Shown: piece by piece, positions 42,522 through 51,529 of the stretch
Numbering within the stretch: position 1 is the stretch's first letter
How the letters are laid out: every line of letters starts with the position of its first letter
From: Enhygromyxa salina
GTDB taxonomy: Bacteria > Myxococcota_A > Polyangia > Nannocystales > Nannocystaceae
Direction: 5' to 3'
Length of the DNA: 64,000 nucleotides
Assembly (NCBI RefSeq): GCF_002994635.1
Contig: NZ_PVNL01000001.1
Location: forward strand, 1-64,000
Notes under the pieces: generated by a model
Databases searched by the model: none
Told to the model about the DNA's origin: nothing
What the model saw: only the letters and a program-made list of their open reading frames with translations
Position numbers and translations under genes: made by a program

Positions 42522-43316
42522 GTGCGCGCGTACCTCGATCTGATCCAGCGGATCCTCGACCACGGCGTCGAGAAGACCGACCGCACAGGGGTCGGAACCA
42601 AGAGCATCTTCGGACACCAGCTGCGCTTCGATCTCGCCGAGGGCTTTCCGCTGGTCACGACCAAGAAGGTCCACCTGCGCTCGATCATCCACGAGCTGCT
42701 GTGGTTCCTACGCGGCGACACCAACGTCGGCTATCTCAACGAGCACAAGGTCTCGATCTGGGACGAGTGGGCCGATGAACAGGGCGAGCTCGGCCCGATC
42801 TACGGCAAGCAATGGCGCAGCTGGCCCGGGCCGGACGGCCAGACCATCGATCAGATCACCGCGCTGATCGAGCAGCTGCGCCACAACCCCGACTCCCGGC
42901 GACTGGTCGTGAGCGCGTGGAACGTCGCAGATCTGCCGCAGATGGCGCTCTCGCCGTGTCACTGTCTGTTTCAGTTCTACGTGGCCCAGGGCAAGCTCAG
43001 CTGCCAGCTGTATCAACGCAGCGCTGACGTGTTCTTGGGGGTGCCGTTCAACATCGCATCCTATGCGCTGCTGACCATGATGATCGCCGAGGTGGTCGGC
43101 TTGGCGTACGGCGACTTCGTCCACAGCTTCGGCGACGCCCACCTCTACCTCAACCACCTCGAGCAGGCGCGCGAGCAGCTGTCGCGCGAGCCTCGGCCGC
43201 TGCCGTCCATGACGTTGGCGCGCGTCCCCGAGTCGGTGTTCGAGTATCGCTACGAAGACTTCGAGCTGCGCGGCTATGATCCGCACCCGCGGATCGTCGC
43301 GCCGATCGCTGTCTAG
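42522..43316 (+). CDS. thyA: Thymidylate synthase
   Basis: 264 residues from a GTG, exactly the length of E. coli ThyA. All key blocks are present: [19 protein letters not shown] (phosphate-binding Arg), [33 protein letters not shown], the catalytic cysteine in [33 protein letters not shown] and [10 protein letters not shown]. It converts dUMP and 5,10-methylene-THF to dTMP and DHF in the cytosol. folA, its metabolic partner, is not adjacent but lies at 51530. Its last codons form the first unit of a 20-bp tandem repeat. Confidence 0.97.
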   Translation: MRAYLDLIQRILDHGVEKTDRTGVGTKSIFGHQLRFDLAEGFPLVTTKKVHLRSIIHELLWFLRGDTNVGYLNEHKVSIWDEWADEQGELGPIYGKQWRSWPGPDGQTIDQITALIEQLRHNPDSRRLVVSAWNVADLPQMALSPCHCLFQFYVAQGKLSCQLYQRSADVFLGVPFNIASYALLTMMIAEVVGLAYGDFVHSFGDAHLYLNHLEQAREQLSREPRPLPSMTLARVPESVFEYRYEDFELRGYDPHPRIVAPIAV

Positions 43317-43392
43317 AGCGCCTTGGCGACGTCTAGAGCGCCTTGGCGACGTCTAGAGCGCGCCTTGGCGACGTCTAGAGCGCCTTGGCGAC
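43311..43392. repeat. Four tandem ~20-bp units spanning two convergent stop codons
   Basis: Units at 43311-43330, 43331-43350, 43351-43372 (two extra bases CG) and 43373-43392 repeat GTCTAGAGCGCCTTGGCGAC. Unit 1 contains the thyA stop (TAG, plus strand) and unit 4 the stop of the SGNH gene (minus strand). Each unit includes the small palindrome CGCC-TT-GGCG and can fold. The array looks like repeated duplication of the joint 3' ends of two convergent genes. Confidence 0.9.
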
Positions 43393-44094
43393 CGCGGGGA
43401 CGATCGCGTCAGCGACGATCTGCGCGCCATGCAAGGTGTAGTGGACGCCGTCTTCGGTCCGGACCCGAACTTCCTTGCCGCCGATCTTCGCGAACTCCGA
43501 GTACCCCTGCACGCCCGGCATCAGCCCGCGCGTGGACAGGTAGTGCCCGTTCGCCCGCGCGGCCATGGCTGCCTCGTAGATGCCGTTCATTCGCTTCATT
43601 CGGCCGTCGAGCTTGTTGGACTTCATCTCGGGCATGCCCATCCAGAAGATCTGCTCACCGTTTGGCGCGACGGCGTCGGCGAAGGCCTCGACGCGGGACC
43701 GGTACTCCGGCTTCCACCCCTCGTCCTCCCAGCGGGTCCACTGCGGCTTGGCGCCCTCGCCCATGAACAGGCCTTGGCCGTCGTTGCCACCGAACATGAC
43801 GACGACGGCGTCGGGCGAGAAGCGCTGACAGTAGCCCTTGGCGGCCGCCGGCCAGTCATAGAAGTCGGGGCGCGCGAGGCCCGACGAGCTCTTTGCGTGA
43901 CGCTGGGTGGTGAACCCGGCCTCGGCCAGGGCGGTCTCGATGTACTTGCCGAGCGCGCCGTGGATCGTGCTGCCGCCGAGGACCATGATCTTGGCGGCGC
44001 CGGCCTGGGCCCGACGGGGCAGCAGCGCGGCCGCCAGCGCGGCGCTCAGACCGATAGAGAAGCTTCGCCGACCATGGCGCACGACGTTCGACAT
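43375..44094 (-). CDS. SGNH/GDSL-type hydrolase (DUF459-like)
   Basis: 239 residues with a Tat-like leader (RRSFSIGLSAALAAALLPRRAQA). SGNH blocks: MVLGGSTIHGALGKYIETAL (block I, Gly-Gly-Ser), VVVMFGGNDGQGLF (block III) and DGVHYTLHG with the Asp-x-x-His pair near the C-terminus. The W/Y-rich segment WTRWEDEGWKPEYRSRVEAF matches the DUF459 group, thought to act on acyl or acetyl groups of cell-wall polymers. The last codons and stop lie inside the 20-bp tandem repeat shared with thyA. Confidence 0.85.
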   Translation of the reverse strand: MSNVVRHGRRSFSIGLSAALAAALLPRRAQAGAAKIMVLGGSTIHGALGKYIETALAEAGFTTQRHAKSSSGLARPDFYDWPAAAKGYCQRFSPDAVVVMFGGNDGQGLFMGEGAKPQWTRWEDEGWKPEYRSRVEAFADAVAPNGEQIFWMGMPEMKSNKLDGRMKRMNGIYEAAMAARANGHYLSTRGLMPGVQGYSEFAKIGGKEVRVRTEDGVHYTLHGAQIVADAIVPAVAKAL

Positions 44095-44164
44095 GCCCCC
44101 GGTTATACCGAAACGGCGGCGAGCGCAAAATCTCGCGGCCAGAGCCGCACCCTCCGCGGATCAG

Positions 44165-44698
44165 TCAGGCCGGATAGGTCCAAGAAACTGTGTCCAATTC
44201 GACGAGCGAGAGCTTGCAGCTGCCGGAGGGGATCCGCTCCCAGCGAGCGATCCCAAACTGATTGGTGCGGCCGCGGCGGAGTGAGCCGTCGGGCAGCTCG
44301 AGCTCGTACGCGACTCCGCTCACGGGCTGCTCGTCCTCGTCCTCGACCAGGATCTCGATCCAGTCGTTGTTCTCGACGATTTCTTCGGGGGCGGCCGGCT
44401 CGTACACGGGCGCCTCGGCGTCGAGCTGGGGACGGGCGCCAACCTGGATCTCGGGACGGCTGACCACCACGAGCTCGCCCCGGTCGATCTGCCTGCGCAG
44501 CTCGACCTCGAGGATCGCGTCGCGCAGCGACGCCGCACGAAGGTTCGAGCGCGAGAGCAGGGCTCGCAGCTGGTGGGTGGGGACCTCGGCCACCGCCGCG
44601 CGCAGCAATCGACTCAGGGCCCGCGCAGACAGAGCGACCGATTGCTCGTCGCGTGATGACCGACGCCTCAGCTCATACCCGCGCAGCCTGACCCGCAT
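44165..44698 (-). CDS. Transthyretin-like-domain protein, paralogue of 12367-12918
   Basis: 177 residues: MRVRLRGYELRRR, a helical region (LSARALSRLLRAAVAEVPTHQLRALL), then a C-terminal beta-sandwich NDWIEILVEDEDEQPVSGVAYELELPDGSLRRGRTNQFGIARWERI ending ELDTVSW. The last 70 residues follow the WIEI-DEDG-PV-Y-LPDGS-G-TD-GIA pattern that I associate with small tails of VgrG/PAAR modules. No signal peptide is seen. It is divergent (169 bp) from the LysM/pentapeptide/metallophosphoesterase operon, which supports a shared job. The exact function is unknown. Confidence 0.7.
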   Translation of the reverse strand: MRVRLRGYELRRRSSRDEQSVALSARALSRLLRAAVAEVPTHQLRALLSRSNLRAASLRDAILEVELRRQIDRGELVVVSRPEIQVGARPQLDAEAPVYEPAAPEEIVENNDWIEILVEDEDEQPVSGVAYELELPDGSLRRGRTNQFGIARWERIPSGSCKLSLVELDTVSWTYPA

Positions 44699-44867
44699 CG
44701 CCGAAATCTAGCACGGCTCGGGTCGCTCGCGCGCGACCGGTTTGCAGCGCAGCGCAGCCCCGTGGGTGTGGGCGCGACCCGACGGGGGGCCGGAGCTCGA
44801 GCGCCGATTGACCGGCCCCGACGGCGGTGCGAGCATCATCGAGTTCGCGCACCATGAGGGCACTACG

Positions 44868-45602
44868 TTGAGCACGGGAAGTCAGCACACGGCCAAGCAA
44901 GGTGACTCGATCGAGAGTATCGCCTACGCGGCAGGACACATCTGGGAGACCGTCTGGGACGCGCCGGAGAACGCCGATCTTCGCGAGCTTCGAAAGACGC
45001 CACATGTATTGCTGCCGGGCGACGTCGTGTTCGTCCCGCCGATCGAGGTGCGGACCGAGTCGATCCCCACGGGTCAGCAACACAAGCTGCGGCGCAAGAG
45101 CGTGCCGTCGAAGCTGACGGTGCGGTTCCTGGTCGACGGCGAGCCGCGGGCCGACGCCGCGTACACGTTCGAGTGCGGCGGGGTCGAGCGGCACGGGACG
45201 ACCGACGGTGACGGCTGGCTCGACGAGTCCACGCATCCGCTCGCAAGCTGGGCCGAGGTCCGCTTCTCGATCGAGGCGCCAGAGAACCCCGACCTCGAGC
45301 CCGAGCCCGCCGACGACGACGCGGAGCCCATGGACGAGGATCCCGAGCCGCCCGAAGACGACGACGGCCCGCTCGAGCAGGTCTACCGGTTCGACCTTCG
45401 CAAGATGGATCCAAGCTCGGAGCTGACCGGGGCCCAGGCCCGACTGCACCTGCTGGGCTACGGGGTCAACGGGATCGACGGCGTCCTCGATGGCCCGACC
45501 CGCGAGGCCCTCAGCGCGTTCCAGACCGATCACGAGCTCGAGGTCACCGGCGAGCTCGACGACGCAACCCAGGCCAAGCTGTCCGAGTACACCGATGGCT
45601 AG
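44868..45602 (+). CDS. LysM-type plus peptidoglycan-binding-domain protein
   Basis: 244 residues from a TTG (GAGGG seven bases upstream), beginning with the LysM-like module QHTAKQGDSIESIAYAAGHIWETVWDAP...LLPGDVVFVPP. A linker and an Ig-like segment (KLTVRFLVDGEPRADAAYTFECGG) precede an acidic stretch (DLEPEPADDDAEPMDEDPEP) and a C-terminal PG_binding_1 domain (ELTGAQARLHLLGYGVNGIDGVLDGPTREALSAFQTDH). No signal peptide: LysM plus PG-binding without export is characteristic of injection-system-associated proteins. An ATG at 44742 is the alternative start. It overlaps the next gene by eight bases. Confidence 0.75.
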   Translation: MSTGSQHTAKQGDSIESIAYAAGHIWETVWDAPENADLRELRKTPHVLLPGDVVFVPPIEVRTESIPTGQQHKLRRKSVPSKLTVRFLVDGEPRADAAYTFECGGVERHGTTDGDGWLDESTHPLASWAEVRFSIEAPENPDLEPEPADDDAEPMDEDPEPPEDDDGPLEQVYRFDLRKMDPSSELTGAQARLHLLGYGVNGIDGVLDGPTREALSAFQTDHELEVTGELDDATQAKLSEYTDG

Positions 45603-46701
45603 CCTGCCCGCCCCCACGCCCGAGCAGCTCGGTTGGCTGTCCCGCGAGCCCCCGCGCGACGACCAGGATCAGCCGATCATCTGGACCCTCGCGGACTGCC
45701 GGATCAACGAGGTCAAGTGGGCGCAGCCGATCATCCACGATCACTTGAGGCTCGAGCGCGTGCAGTTCACGGCCGCGCAGTGGGATCGCCCGGTGTTCCG
45801 CAATTGTCTGCTGCGCGGGGTCTCGTTCGCGCGCACGACCTTCAGCCACGCGCGCTTCGAGGGCGTGGTGTTCGAAAGCTGCAGCTTCGAGGGCTCGACC
45901 TTCGAGGTCTGCGCCCTCGACAACTGCCGGTTCAACGCCTGCGAGCTGCGGTTCACGACGATGCTGCGCACGCAGGTGCAGCGCTGCGTGTTCACTGACC
46001 TCGACGTCACCGTGCTCGAGCTGCGCGAGTGCGATCTGTCGGACTCGAAGTTCGTCACCTCCAAGCTGCACGGGCCCCGCGTCACCCGGACCACCGCGGC
46101 GACCCTCGAGCTCGAGGGTGGTGAGCTGCGCGGGGCCGACCTCACCGCCTGCACGCTCGACACGCTGCGGCTCACCAGCGTCGCGGTCGAGGGCCTGCGC
46201 GTGATCGACTGTGAGCTCGGGGCCGCCGAGCTGCACGGCGGCCGCGTCGCGGAGTTCTCGATGTCGGGGACCCAGGCCAAGCGCCTGCTCGTGCGCGGCT
46301 GCTCGGAGCTCCCCGGCCCGCGCCTGCTCGACTGTCGGATCGAGACCCTACAGCTCGAGGCCTGCCTGAACATCCCCTCGCTGCTGATCGCCGACTGCGT
46401 GCTCGGGGCCCTGATCGCGGACAACGTGGTGCTCTACGACGCCGCGTTCGAGCGGGTCGAGGTCGAAGGTCACGGCCTGATCCGGGACAGCACGGTGACC
46501 GGCGTGTTGTTCAACGCGGGTCGCTGGACGCACCTTCAGCTCACCGGTGCCAGCGTCAAGGACTATGTGGCTGTCGACGGCGCTCACTTTCAGCTGCTGT
46601 CGCTCGAACAATTGAAGGTCGACGATTCCTTGCAGCTGCGCCTCGCTGGCGACACTTACGGTGACGGCTCGATGACCTGGGGAGACGCTCGTGGCGCGTA
46701 A
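45595..46701 (+). CDS. Pentapeptide-repeat-like (quadrilateral beta-helix) protein
   Basis: 368 residues from MASLPAPTPEQLGWLSREPP. After a short N-domain the chain is a regular five-residue repeat of A/C-x-F/L-x-x type: VSFARTTFSHARFEGVVFESCSFEGSTFEVCALDNCRFNACELRF, then LRECDLSDSKFVTSKLHG, GELRGADLTACTLDTLRLTSVAVEGLRVIDCELG and a looser tail. No signal peptide. Pentapeptide proteins are known partners/adaptors (e.g. with DUF2169) in type VI cargo modules, but no DUF2169 is present here. The start overlaps the LysM gene; the end overlaps the phosphoesterase by 11 bases. One transcript is very likely. Confidence 0.75.
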   Translation: MASLPAPTPEQLGWLSREPPRDDQDQPIIWTLADCRINEVKWAQPIIHDHLRLERVQFTAAQWDRPVFRNCLLRGVSFARTTFSHARFEGVVFESCSFEGSTFEVCALDNCRFNACELRFTTMLRTQVQRCVFTDLDVTVLELRECDLSDSKFVTSKLHGPRVTRTTAATLELEGGELRGADLTACTLDTLRLTSVAVEGLRVIDCELGAAELHGGRVAEFSMSGTQAKRLLVRGCSELPGPRLLDCRIETLQLEACLNIPSLLIADCVLGALIADNVVLYDAAFERVEVEGHGLIRDSTVTGVLFNAGRWTHLQLTGASVKDYVAVDGAHFQLLSLEQLKVDDSLQLRLAGDTYGDGSMTWGDARGA

Positions 46702-49417
46702 TATTTTTAATCTGATCTGGATCGTTCCCCCATCGCCAGACCGAACCATGGCCCCGGTCCCACAGCGCAGCAGGGCGACCGTCGCGGCCCGGCAGGCGCA
46801 CACCCGCGGGGTGCTGCTGTTTCCGGCGTTCATGACCCCGCTGGTGTATCTAGAGGGTCGCGAGGCGGAGCCGTGGCTCGAGCTGCTGATCGCGACCGAG
46901 CGGGACCTGACCCGCGAGATGGTCAACGACCAGCTGAAGATCAGCATGGGCCTGCGCAGCGAGAAGCCGGTCAGCGTCGCCCCGCTGTTCGCGGGCGCGG
47001 CCGGCAACATCATCGTCGAGTCCGCGGGCGAGGTCGACGACGACGGCGAAGACATCATCTCGACCCACTCGAAGTTCTCCGGGATCCTGCACCCCTCCTA
47101 CGGCGAGGCGCTGCGGGCCAAGAACGTCAAGAAGGTGTTTCGCGTCAAGATTCGGGCGTCCGCGCTGCCGACCGAGTGTCCGGTCAACGAGATCAACTAC
47201 TCGTTCCGCGAGCGCAAGTGGACCGAGTACGCCCGGCGCGAGGGTCGGTCGGACCGGTTCACCCGCATGGCCAGGGTCGGCAGCGAGCTCAGCGATCAGA
47301 TGATCCGCGAGATGACGACCCGCCGGTTTGGGGCCGACAACAGCTCGAACCCCAACAGCCTCCCGGGCCGCGGTCGCTACGCGTTCCCGATGCACGGCAA
47401 CACCGTCGACATCCACCGCATCGACCCCGAGCAGCCGATCCAGTCGTACCACCCGGTGTTCGTGCTGACCGGCGACGACGCGACCGCGTACCTCAACTTC
47501 GGTCACGTCTCGGACATCCACATCAACACCCGCTGGCAGCTGCTCGGCAAGAGCAACGCCCGGGTGATCGAGTACGGCGCCGGGCAGTACGAGGACGAGT
47601 CGCCAGAGATCGGCGGGCTGCTGGCAGAGAACAACCGCAGCTTTCACGCGGTGCTCGGTCGGGTCGCGGGCGGCGACGCCGACGTGGTCATCGTCGGCGG
47701 CGACATCATCGATCACATCCGCAACGCCTACGACCCCGACGTCGTGCTCGAGGCCAACAACACGCCGCGCGAGATCTGGGACGCGATGAACCTCGAGGGC
47801 AGCGCCTACACCCAGGCGACCTACCCCGTCGGCATTGATCTGCTCGCGTTCTACTCGTTCATCTTCGACGCGATGACGCGCCACTCCAAGCCGGTGTTTG
47901 GCATCACGGGCAACCACGACTGCTACGTCGACGCGTTTGGGATCTCGCCCCGGCTCAACGCCGAGGTCATGGCCAGCCGCACCAACGAGGGGATCCCGGC
48001 CGACCTCAACCTGACCTTCTACGAGGCGCTGCTGGCCTTTGGTCCCAGCGCTGGCTTGTTGCGCAGCCCGTCGAGCTCGTTCGACGCCGACTGGTTCGAC
48101 TGGTTTCACCAGGTCCTGACCCCGTTCAACGACTGGTGGTTCAAGTTCCCGCAGCAGTCGCTGGTCGGGCTGGGCTGGGGCACCAGCGAGGATCTCATCG
48201 ATCCATTTGGTGGTCAGTCCGGCGGACACCTGCCGCGCTCCGACGACGCCATCTCCGACCCGCAGCTGGCCCTGTTGCAGCAAGCGGTCAACGGACGCGC
48301 CGAGCGACGGGTCACCCTGACCTCGCACTTCACGTTCTTGAGCTACATCGAGGGCGAGCCGATGAACCCCGGCGGGGCCCGGAGCGCGCGCGGGACCTTT
48401 CGGCTCAACGCCGACTCGTGGGGTACGGAGGACTACAGCCGGTTCGAGATGGGCACATTCGAGACCAACCGCGCCACGCTCATGAACATGCTCGCGGGGC
48501 GGCAGATCCAGTGCGTGCTCACGGGTCACTCGCACCGCCGCGGCATGCACCTGCTGGGCACGCGCGCCGGCAATGAGATCCCCGCGGATCTGTACGACAC
48601 CGACCCCAACAACCCCCACAACATGTGCCAGATCCCGGCGGCGCTGCCCAATGGCGAGCCCGTGATCATCGTGTCGGACTCCGGGGGGCCGTACCCTCGC
48701 TACAACCGGAACAACGAATTTTTGGGCTGGGGCTCGGACCGCCCGGGCGGCACGCTGGTCAAGTTCAGCCAGAACAGCGGCCGCCTCACGGACGTCCGAA
48801 CTCTGACCGCGACCAGCCGCCGCAAGGCGCGGGGGGCCGTGGTCATGGACTACGTCGACGTCTCGGCCGAGGGCGCGTTCAACAACAACCGCATGCAGAC
48901 CCAGAGGGTCCCGGCCGACGTCAACAGCGGCGCGGTCACCAGCGCCGCGCCGGTCTGGTACATCGACGCCAACCTGACCACGCAGGTGCACACGACCTGG
49001 GGCATGTACATCGAGAAGATGATCTTCGCGGGGCGCCATGCCGGGCGCTGGATCCACGTGGAGGCCACCTACAACCAGCCCCGCAACGCGTTCGAGGTCC
49101 CGGCCGCGCAGACCGACGACTTCCGCCTGTGGCTGCGCAACGTGCTGCAACCAACCCGCTATGTCTCGATCAAGATGGGCTCGCGCGACGCGTTCATCTC
49201 GGGGCGCTACGACTGGGGCAGCTTCTGGAACTTCGAGGTCCTGGCCCAGCCGATCTTCGAACACCACCGCAACGCGCTCGGCCAGACGATCCGCTACGTC
49301 TCGTATCGGATCCTCCGGCCCCAGCGCGAGATCGAGATCACCGGCCGCAACATCTCGTGGCGCGAGTCCCCGAACTTCGACTGGCGCATGGCCAACGACC
49401 CCAAGTACGCGCGCTAG
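46691..49417 (+). CDS. Large calcineurin-like metallophosphoesterase
   Basis: 908 residues from a GTG with GGAG six bases upstream. Residues 1-255 are a unique N-domain (LFPAFMTPLVYLEGREAEPWLELLI...). All five metallophosphoesterase blocks follow: D-x-H in FGHVSDIHINTRW (Asp275, His277), GD in VVIVGGDIIDH (Asp338), GNHD (Asn408, His409), His546 in LTSHFTF, and GHSH (His613, 615). A 270-residue beta-rich C-domain (GAVVMDYVDVSAEGAF, YIDANLTTQVHTTWGM) may bind a carrier or substrate. No signal peptide despite its extracellular look. Last gene of the overlapping operon; a candidate effector enzyme (phosphodiesterase or nuclease-like), inferred from context. Confidence 0.8.
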   Translation: MARNIFNLIWIVPPSPDRTMAPVPQRSRATVAARQAHTRGVLLFPAFMTPLVYLEGREAEPWLELLIATERDLTREMVNDQLKISMGLRSEKPVSVAPLFAGAAGNIIVESAGEVDDDGEDIISTHSKFSGILHPSYGEALRAKNVKKVFRVKIRASALPTECPVNEINYSFRERKWTEYARREGRSDRFTRMARVGSELSDQMIREMTTRRFGADNSSNPNSLPGRGRYAFPMHGNTVDIHRIDPEQPIQSYHPVFVLTGDDATAYLNFGHVSDIHINTRWQLLGKSNARVIEYGAGQYEDESPEIGGLLAENNRSFHAVLGRVAGGDADVVIVGGDIIDHIRNAYDPDVVLEANNTPREIWDAMNLEGSAYTQATYPVGIDLLAFYSFIFDAMTRHSKPVFGITGNHDCYVDAFGISPRLNAEVMASRTNEGIPADLNLTFYEALLAFGPSAGLLRSPSSSFDADWFDWFHQVLTPFNDWWFKFPQQSLVGLGWGTSEDLIDPFGGQSGGHLPRSDDAISDPQLALLQQAVNGRAERRVTLTSHFTFLSYIEGEPMNPGGARSARGTFRLNADSWGTEDYSRFEMGTFETNRATLMNMLAGRQIQCVLTGHSHRRGMHLLGTRAGNEIPADLYDTDPNNPHNMCQIPAALPNGEPVIIVSDSGGPYPRYNRNNEFLGWGSDRPGGTLVKFSQNSGRLTDVRTLTATSRRKARGAVVMDYVDVSAEGAFNNNRMQTQRVPADVNSGAVTSAAPVWYIDANLTTQVHTTWGMYIEKMIFAGRHAGRWIHVEATYNQPRNAFEVPAAQTDDFRLWLRNVLQPTRYVSIKMGSRDAFISGRYDWGSFWNFEVLAQPIFEHHRNALGQTIRYVSYRILRPQREIEITGRNISWRESPNFDWRMANDPKYAR

Positions 49418-49441
49418 AGCGCCGAGGATTTCCCCGGCCTG

Positions 49442-51388
49442 CTAGTCACAAACTCCCTGCGGCGAGCCGCAGTCGCCCGCCCCCGAGCAGCTGCCGCTCT
49501 CGCACTCGGCGTCGAACCGGCACGCCTCGCCCGGCAAGAGCGCACCCGGGCAGTAGGGATCCCCGCACTCGGTCGGGAGCTCGCCGCGACGCTCGAAGTG
49601 CGAGGGCAGCACGGTGACGCCTGACACGTCGACCTCGAAGCCCTGCTCGGCTGGGCCGCTGCGGGGTGCGCTGGCCCGCTCCCACATCACCACGAAGTCG
49701 TTGGCCGAGCCCCGCAGCGCCTGGGTGTCGACTCCGTGCTGGTCGAGATCATCGAGTAGGTCGCCGAGCAGGCCGACGTCGCCGAGACCGTGCTCGTCGA
49801 AGCTGCTGCCGAGCTCGGCGGCGCCTGCGATCCGCTCGTCGCGAGCTTGGCACTGGGCTTCCTCGGCGAACGAGGCCGAGCACGCGTCGGGTCCGAAGCG
49901 CGGGCGGGTCTGCTGAATGAAGCCGTTGAAGTCGGAGCCCAGCCCAATCGCGACGCCGAGCCCCTTGCGCCCAAACTCGTAGGCCTGCGCGAACGAGCGC
50001 GACGAGCCATGGCAGGTGTTGGTGACCCCCGCGCCCTCGTAGGTGTTGACCTCCTCGTGAGCCGTGCGCAGGCCGACCATGCCGCCGGTCTCGCGGACCA
50101 TGCTCATGATCCAGGCCGGGCTGGTCTTCTCTTCCTTGGACTTGGCGGGCAGCATGATCTCGCGGAAGTGCGCGTGCGACAGGTACAGCGGGTAGTAGTC
50201 GTGCTCGACCGAGAGATCGTAGACGTCGCGGGTCAGCGCCTCGGACATATGGGCCATGTCGATCAACATGCCGCGGTCGATCATCTCCGAGACCAGCGCG
50301 TGGCCCTCGTCGGTCAGGCCCTTGACGTTGCGACAGCTGGCGTCGACGTCGAAGCCCAAGGTCACGCTCGCTGTCGTGATCCCGCAGTCGGTGTCGATGT
50401 GGCAGCTCTCCTCGAACTGCGCGATGTGAAAGATGCCGTTGTGCGGCGCGGCCCCACCGAACCGGTTGTCGAGCTGATGGACGATCTGCAGGGTCCGGAC
50501 GCCGAGCTCGTAGACCTCGTCGAGCTGCGCGAGCCAGTCGCCCTCGCCGAAGATGTGCGACGCCTCGATGCTCAAGACCAGCGCGAGCTTGTCCTCGCTG
50601 ACGATCCGCCGGGCATCTGCGGCGCTCAGGGCGATCTCGACCCAGTCGTTGGCGGCCGCGAAGTCGTTGGCCATCTGCAGCTGCACGCGGACGTCGTCCA
50701 TCTCGTCGCACTGCGGCCGCGTCACGTTACCGGCTGGAAGCGCCCGGCACAGCCAATCCAGGGTCACCGCCGACATCACCGAGATCCGCAGGCCCGAGTC
50801 GTAGGCCTCGTGTAGCCAGCCCTCCCACGACTGCTGGTGGGCGATCACGTCCCAGCGCGGCCAAGCCTCGAGCTCGGGCCAGCCGTCGGTGCGGTCGAGG
50901 TGGATGCCCGTGTCGCCTGCGCTGCCTGGGATGCTGGCGAGCAACTCCGAGATCCCCAGCCCACCGAGGGTCAGCACCGCCTGCAGCAGCGGGACCTGAG
51001 ACGCCGCCTCCTGCAGCTGGGCGTCGTCGCAGTTGACGAACAAGGTGGTCAGCTCGTCACGCAGCCGGGCGTGATCACCCGGCTCGCCGCCGTCACACAG
51101 CGACAGCGCGACCTCGGCTGCGCCGGTGGCCTGACCGTGCAGCCAGCCGCCACCGAATGCCTCTTCGGCGAACATGTGCAGGTGCAGATCGGCGTAGCCC
51201 TCGAGCACGGGCAAGGGCTCACCGGTGTCGCCCGACTCCGCCGTCTCGGCGGTCTCGGCGGTCTGGCTCTCGCTCGCGCCGACGGTGTCCGTTGGCGCCG
51301 GGTCGGGCGTGCAGGCGGTCAGCGAGACCCCGAGCAGCGCGACGAGCGACGTGGGGACCAGTGGCGAGACTTGGGCGGGGGGCACCAT
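49442..51388 (-). CDS. M19-family dipeptidase-like lipoprotein
   Basis: 648 residues: signal peptide with lipobox LTAC (Cys26), a Thr/Glu/Ala/Ser linker (SQTAETAETAESGDTGE), then the M19/renal-dipeptidase barrel. Zinc-ligand motifs: DLHLHMF, SIEASHIFGEGDW (bridging Glu), LSHAHFREIM and GLGSDFNGF (Asp). A C-terminal region (GRKGLGVAIG..., then CGDPYCPGALLPGEACRFDAECESGSCSGAGDCG) carries eight cysteines in a disulfide-rich appendage absent from ordinary M19 enzymes. It hydrolyses dipeptides at the cell surface by family knowledge. The ATG at 51388 fits the signal peptide; an upstream ATG at 51649 adds an antisense Arg-rich stretch. Confidence 0.85.
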   Translation of the reverse strand: MVPPAQVSPLVPTSLVALLGVSLTACTPDPAPTDTVGASESQTAETAETAESGDTGEPLPVLEGYADLHLHMFAEEAFGGGWLHGQATGAAEVALSLCDGGEPGDHARLRDELTTLFVNCDDAQLQEAASQVPLLQAVLTLGGLGISELLASIPGSAGDTGIHLDRTDGWPELEAWPRWDVIAHQQSWEGWLHEAYDSGLRISVMSAVTLDWLCRALPAGNVTRPQCDEMDDVRVQLQMANDFAAANDWVEIALSAADARRIVSEDKLALVLSIEASHIFGEGDWLAQLDEVYELGVRTLQIVHQLDNRFGGAAPHNGIFHIAQFEESCHIDTDCGITTASVTLGFDVDASCRNVKGLTDEGHALVSEMIDRGMLIDMAHMSEALTRDVYDLSVEHDYYPLYLSHAHFREIMLPAKSKEEKTSPAWIMSMVRETGGMVGLRTAHEEVNTYEGAGVTNTCHGSSRSFAQAYEFGRKGLGVAIGLGSDFNGFIQQTRPRFGPDACSASFAEEAQCQARDERIAGAAELGSSFDEHGLGDVGLLGDLLDDLDQHGVDTQALRGSANDFVVMWERASAPRSGPAEQGFEVDVSGVTVLPSHFERRGELPTECGDPYCPGALLPGEACRFDAECESGSCSGAGDCGSPQGVCD

Positions 51389-51529
51389 CGCCGCCAGTCT
51401 ACACGCGGGGCCGCCCAGCGCAGCACCCGCCCGTCGCGGGCGCACCCACGCTCGACGACGCTGAGCGGCGCGCAACCGGGACACACGCAGGGCCGGGCCT
51501 GGGCCGCGTTTGGCAGGCATGCTCCGGCC

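Noticed and set aside
44165..49417. Complete type VI or extracellular contractile injection locus
   Set aside because: No VgrG, Hcp, sheath, baseplate, PAAR or ClpV-like gene could be found in any frame; only accessory-type proteins are present.
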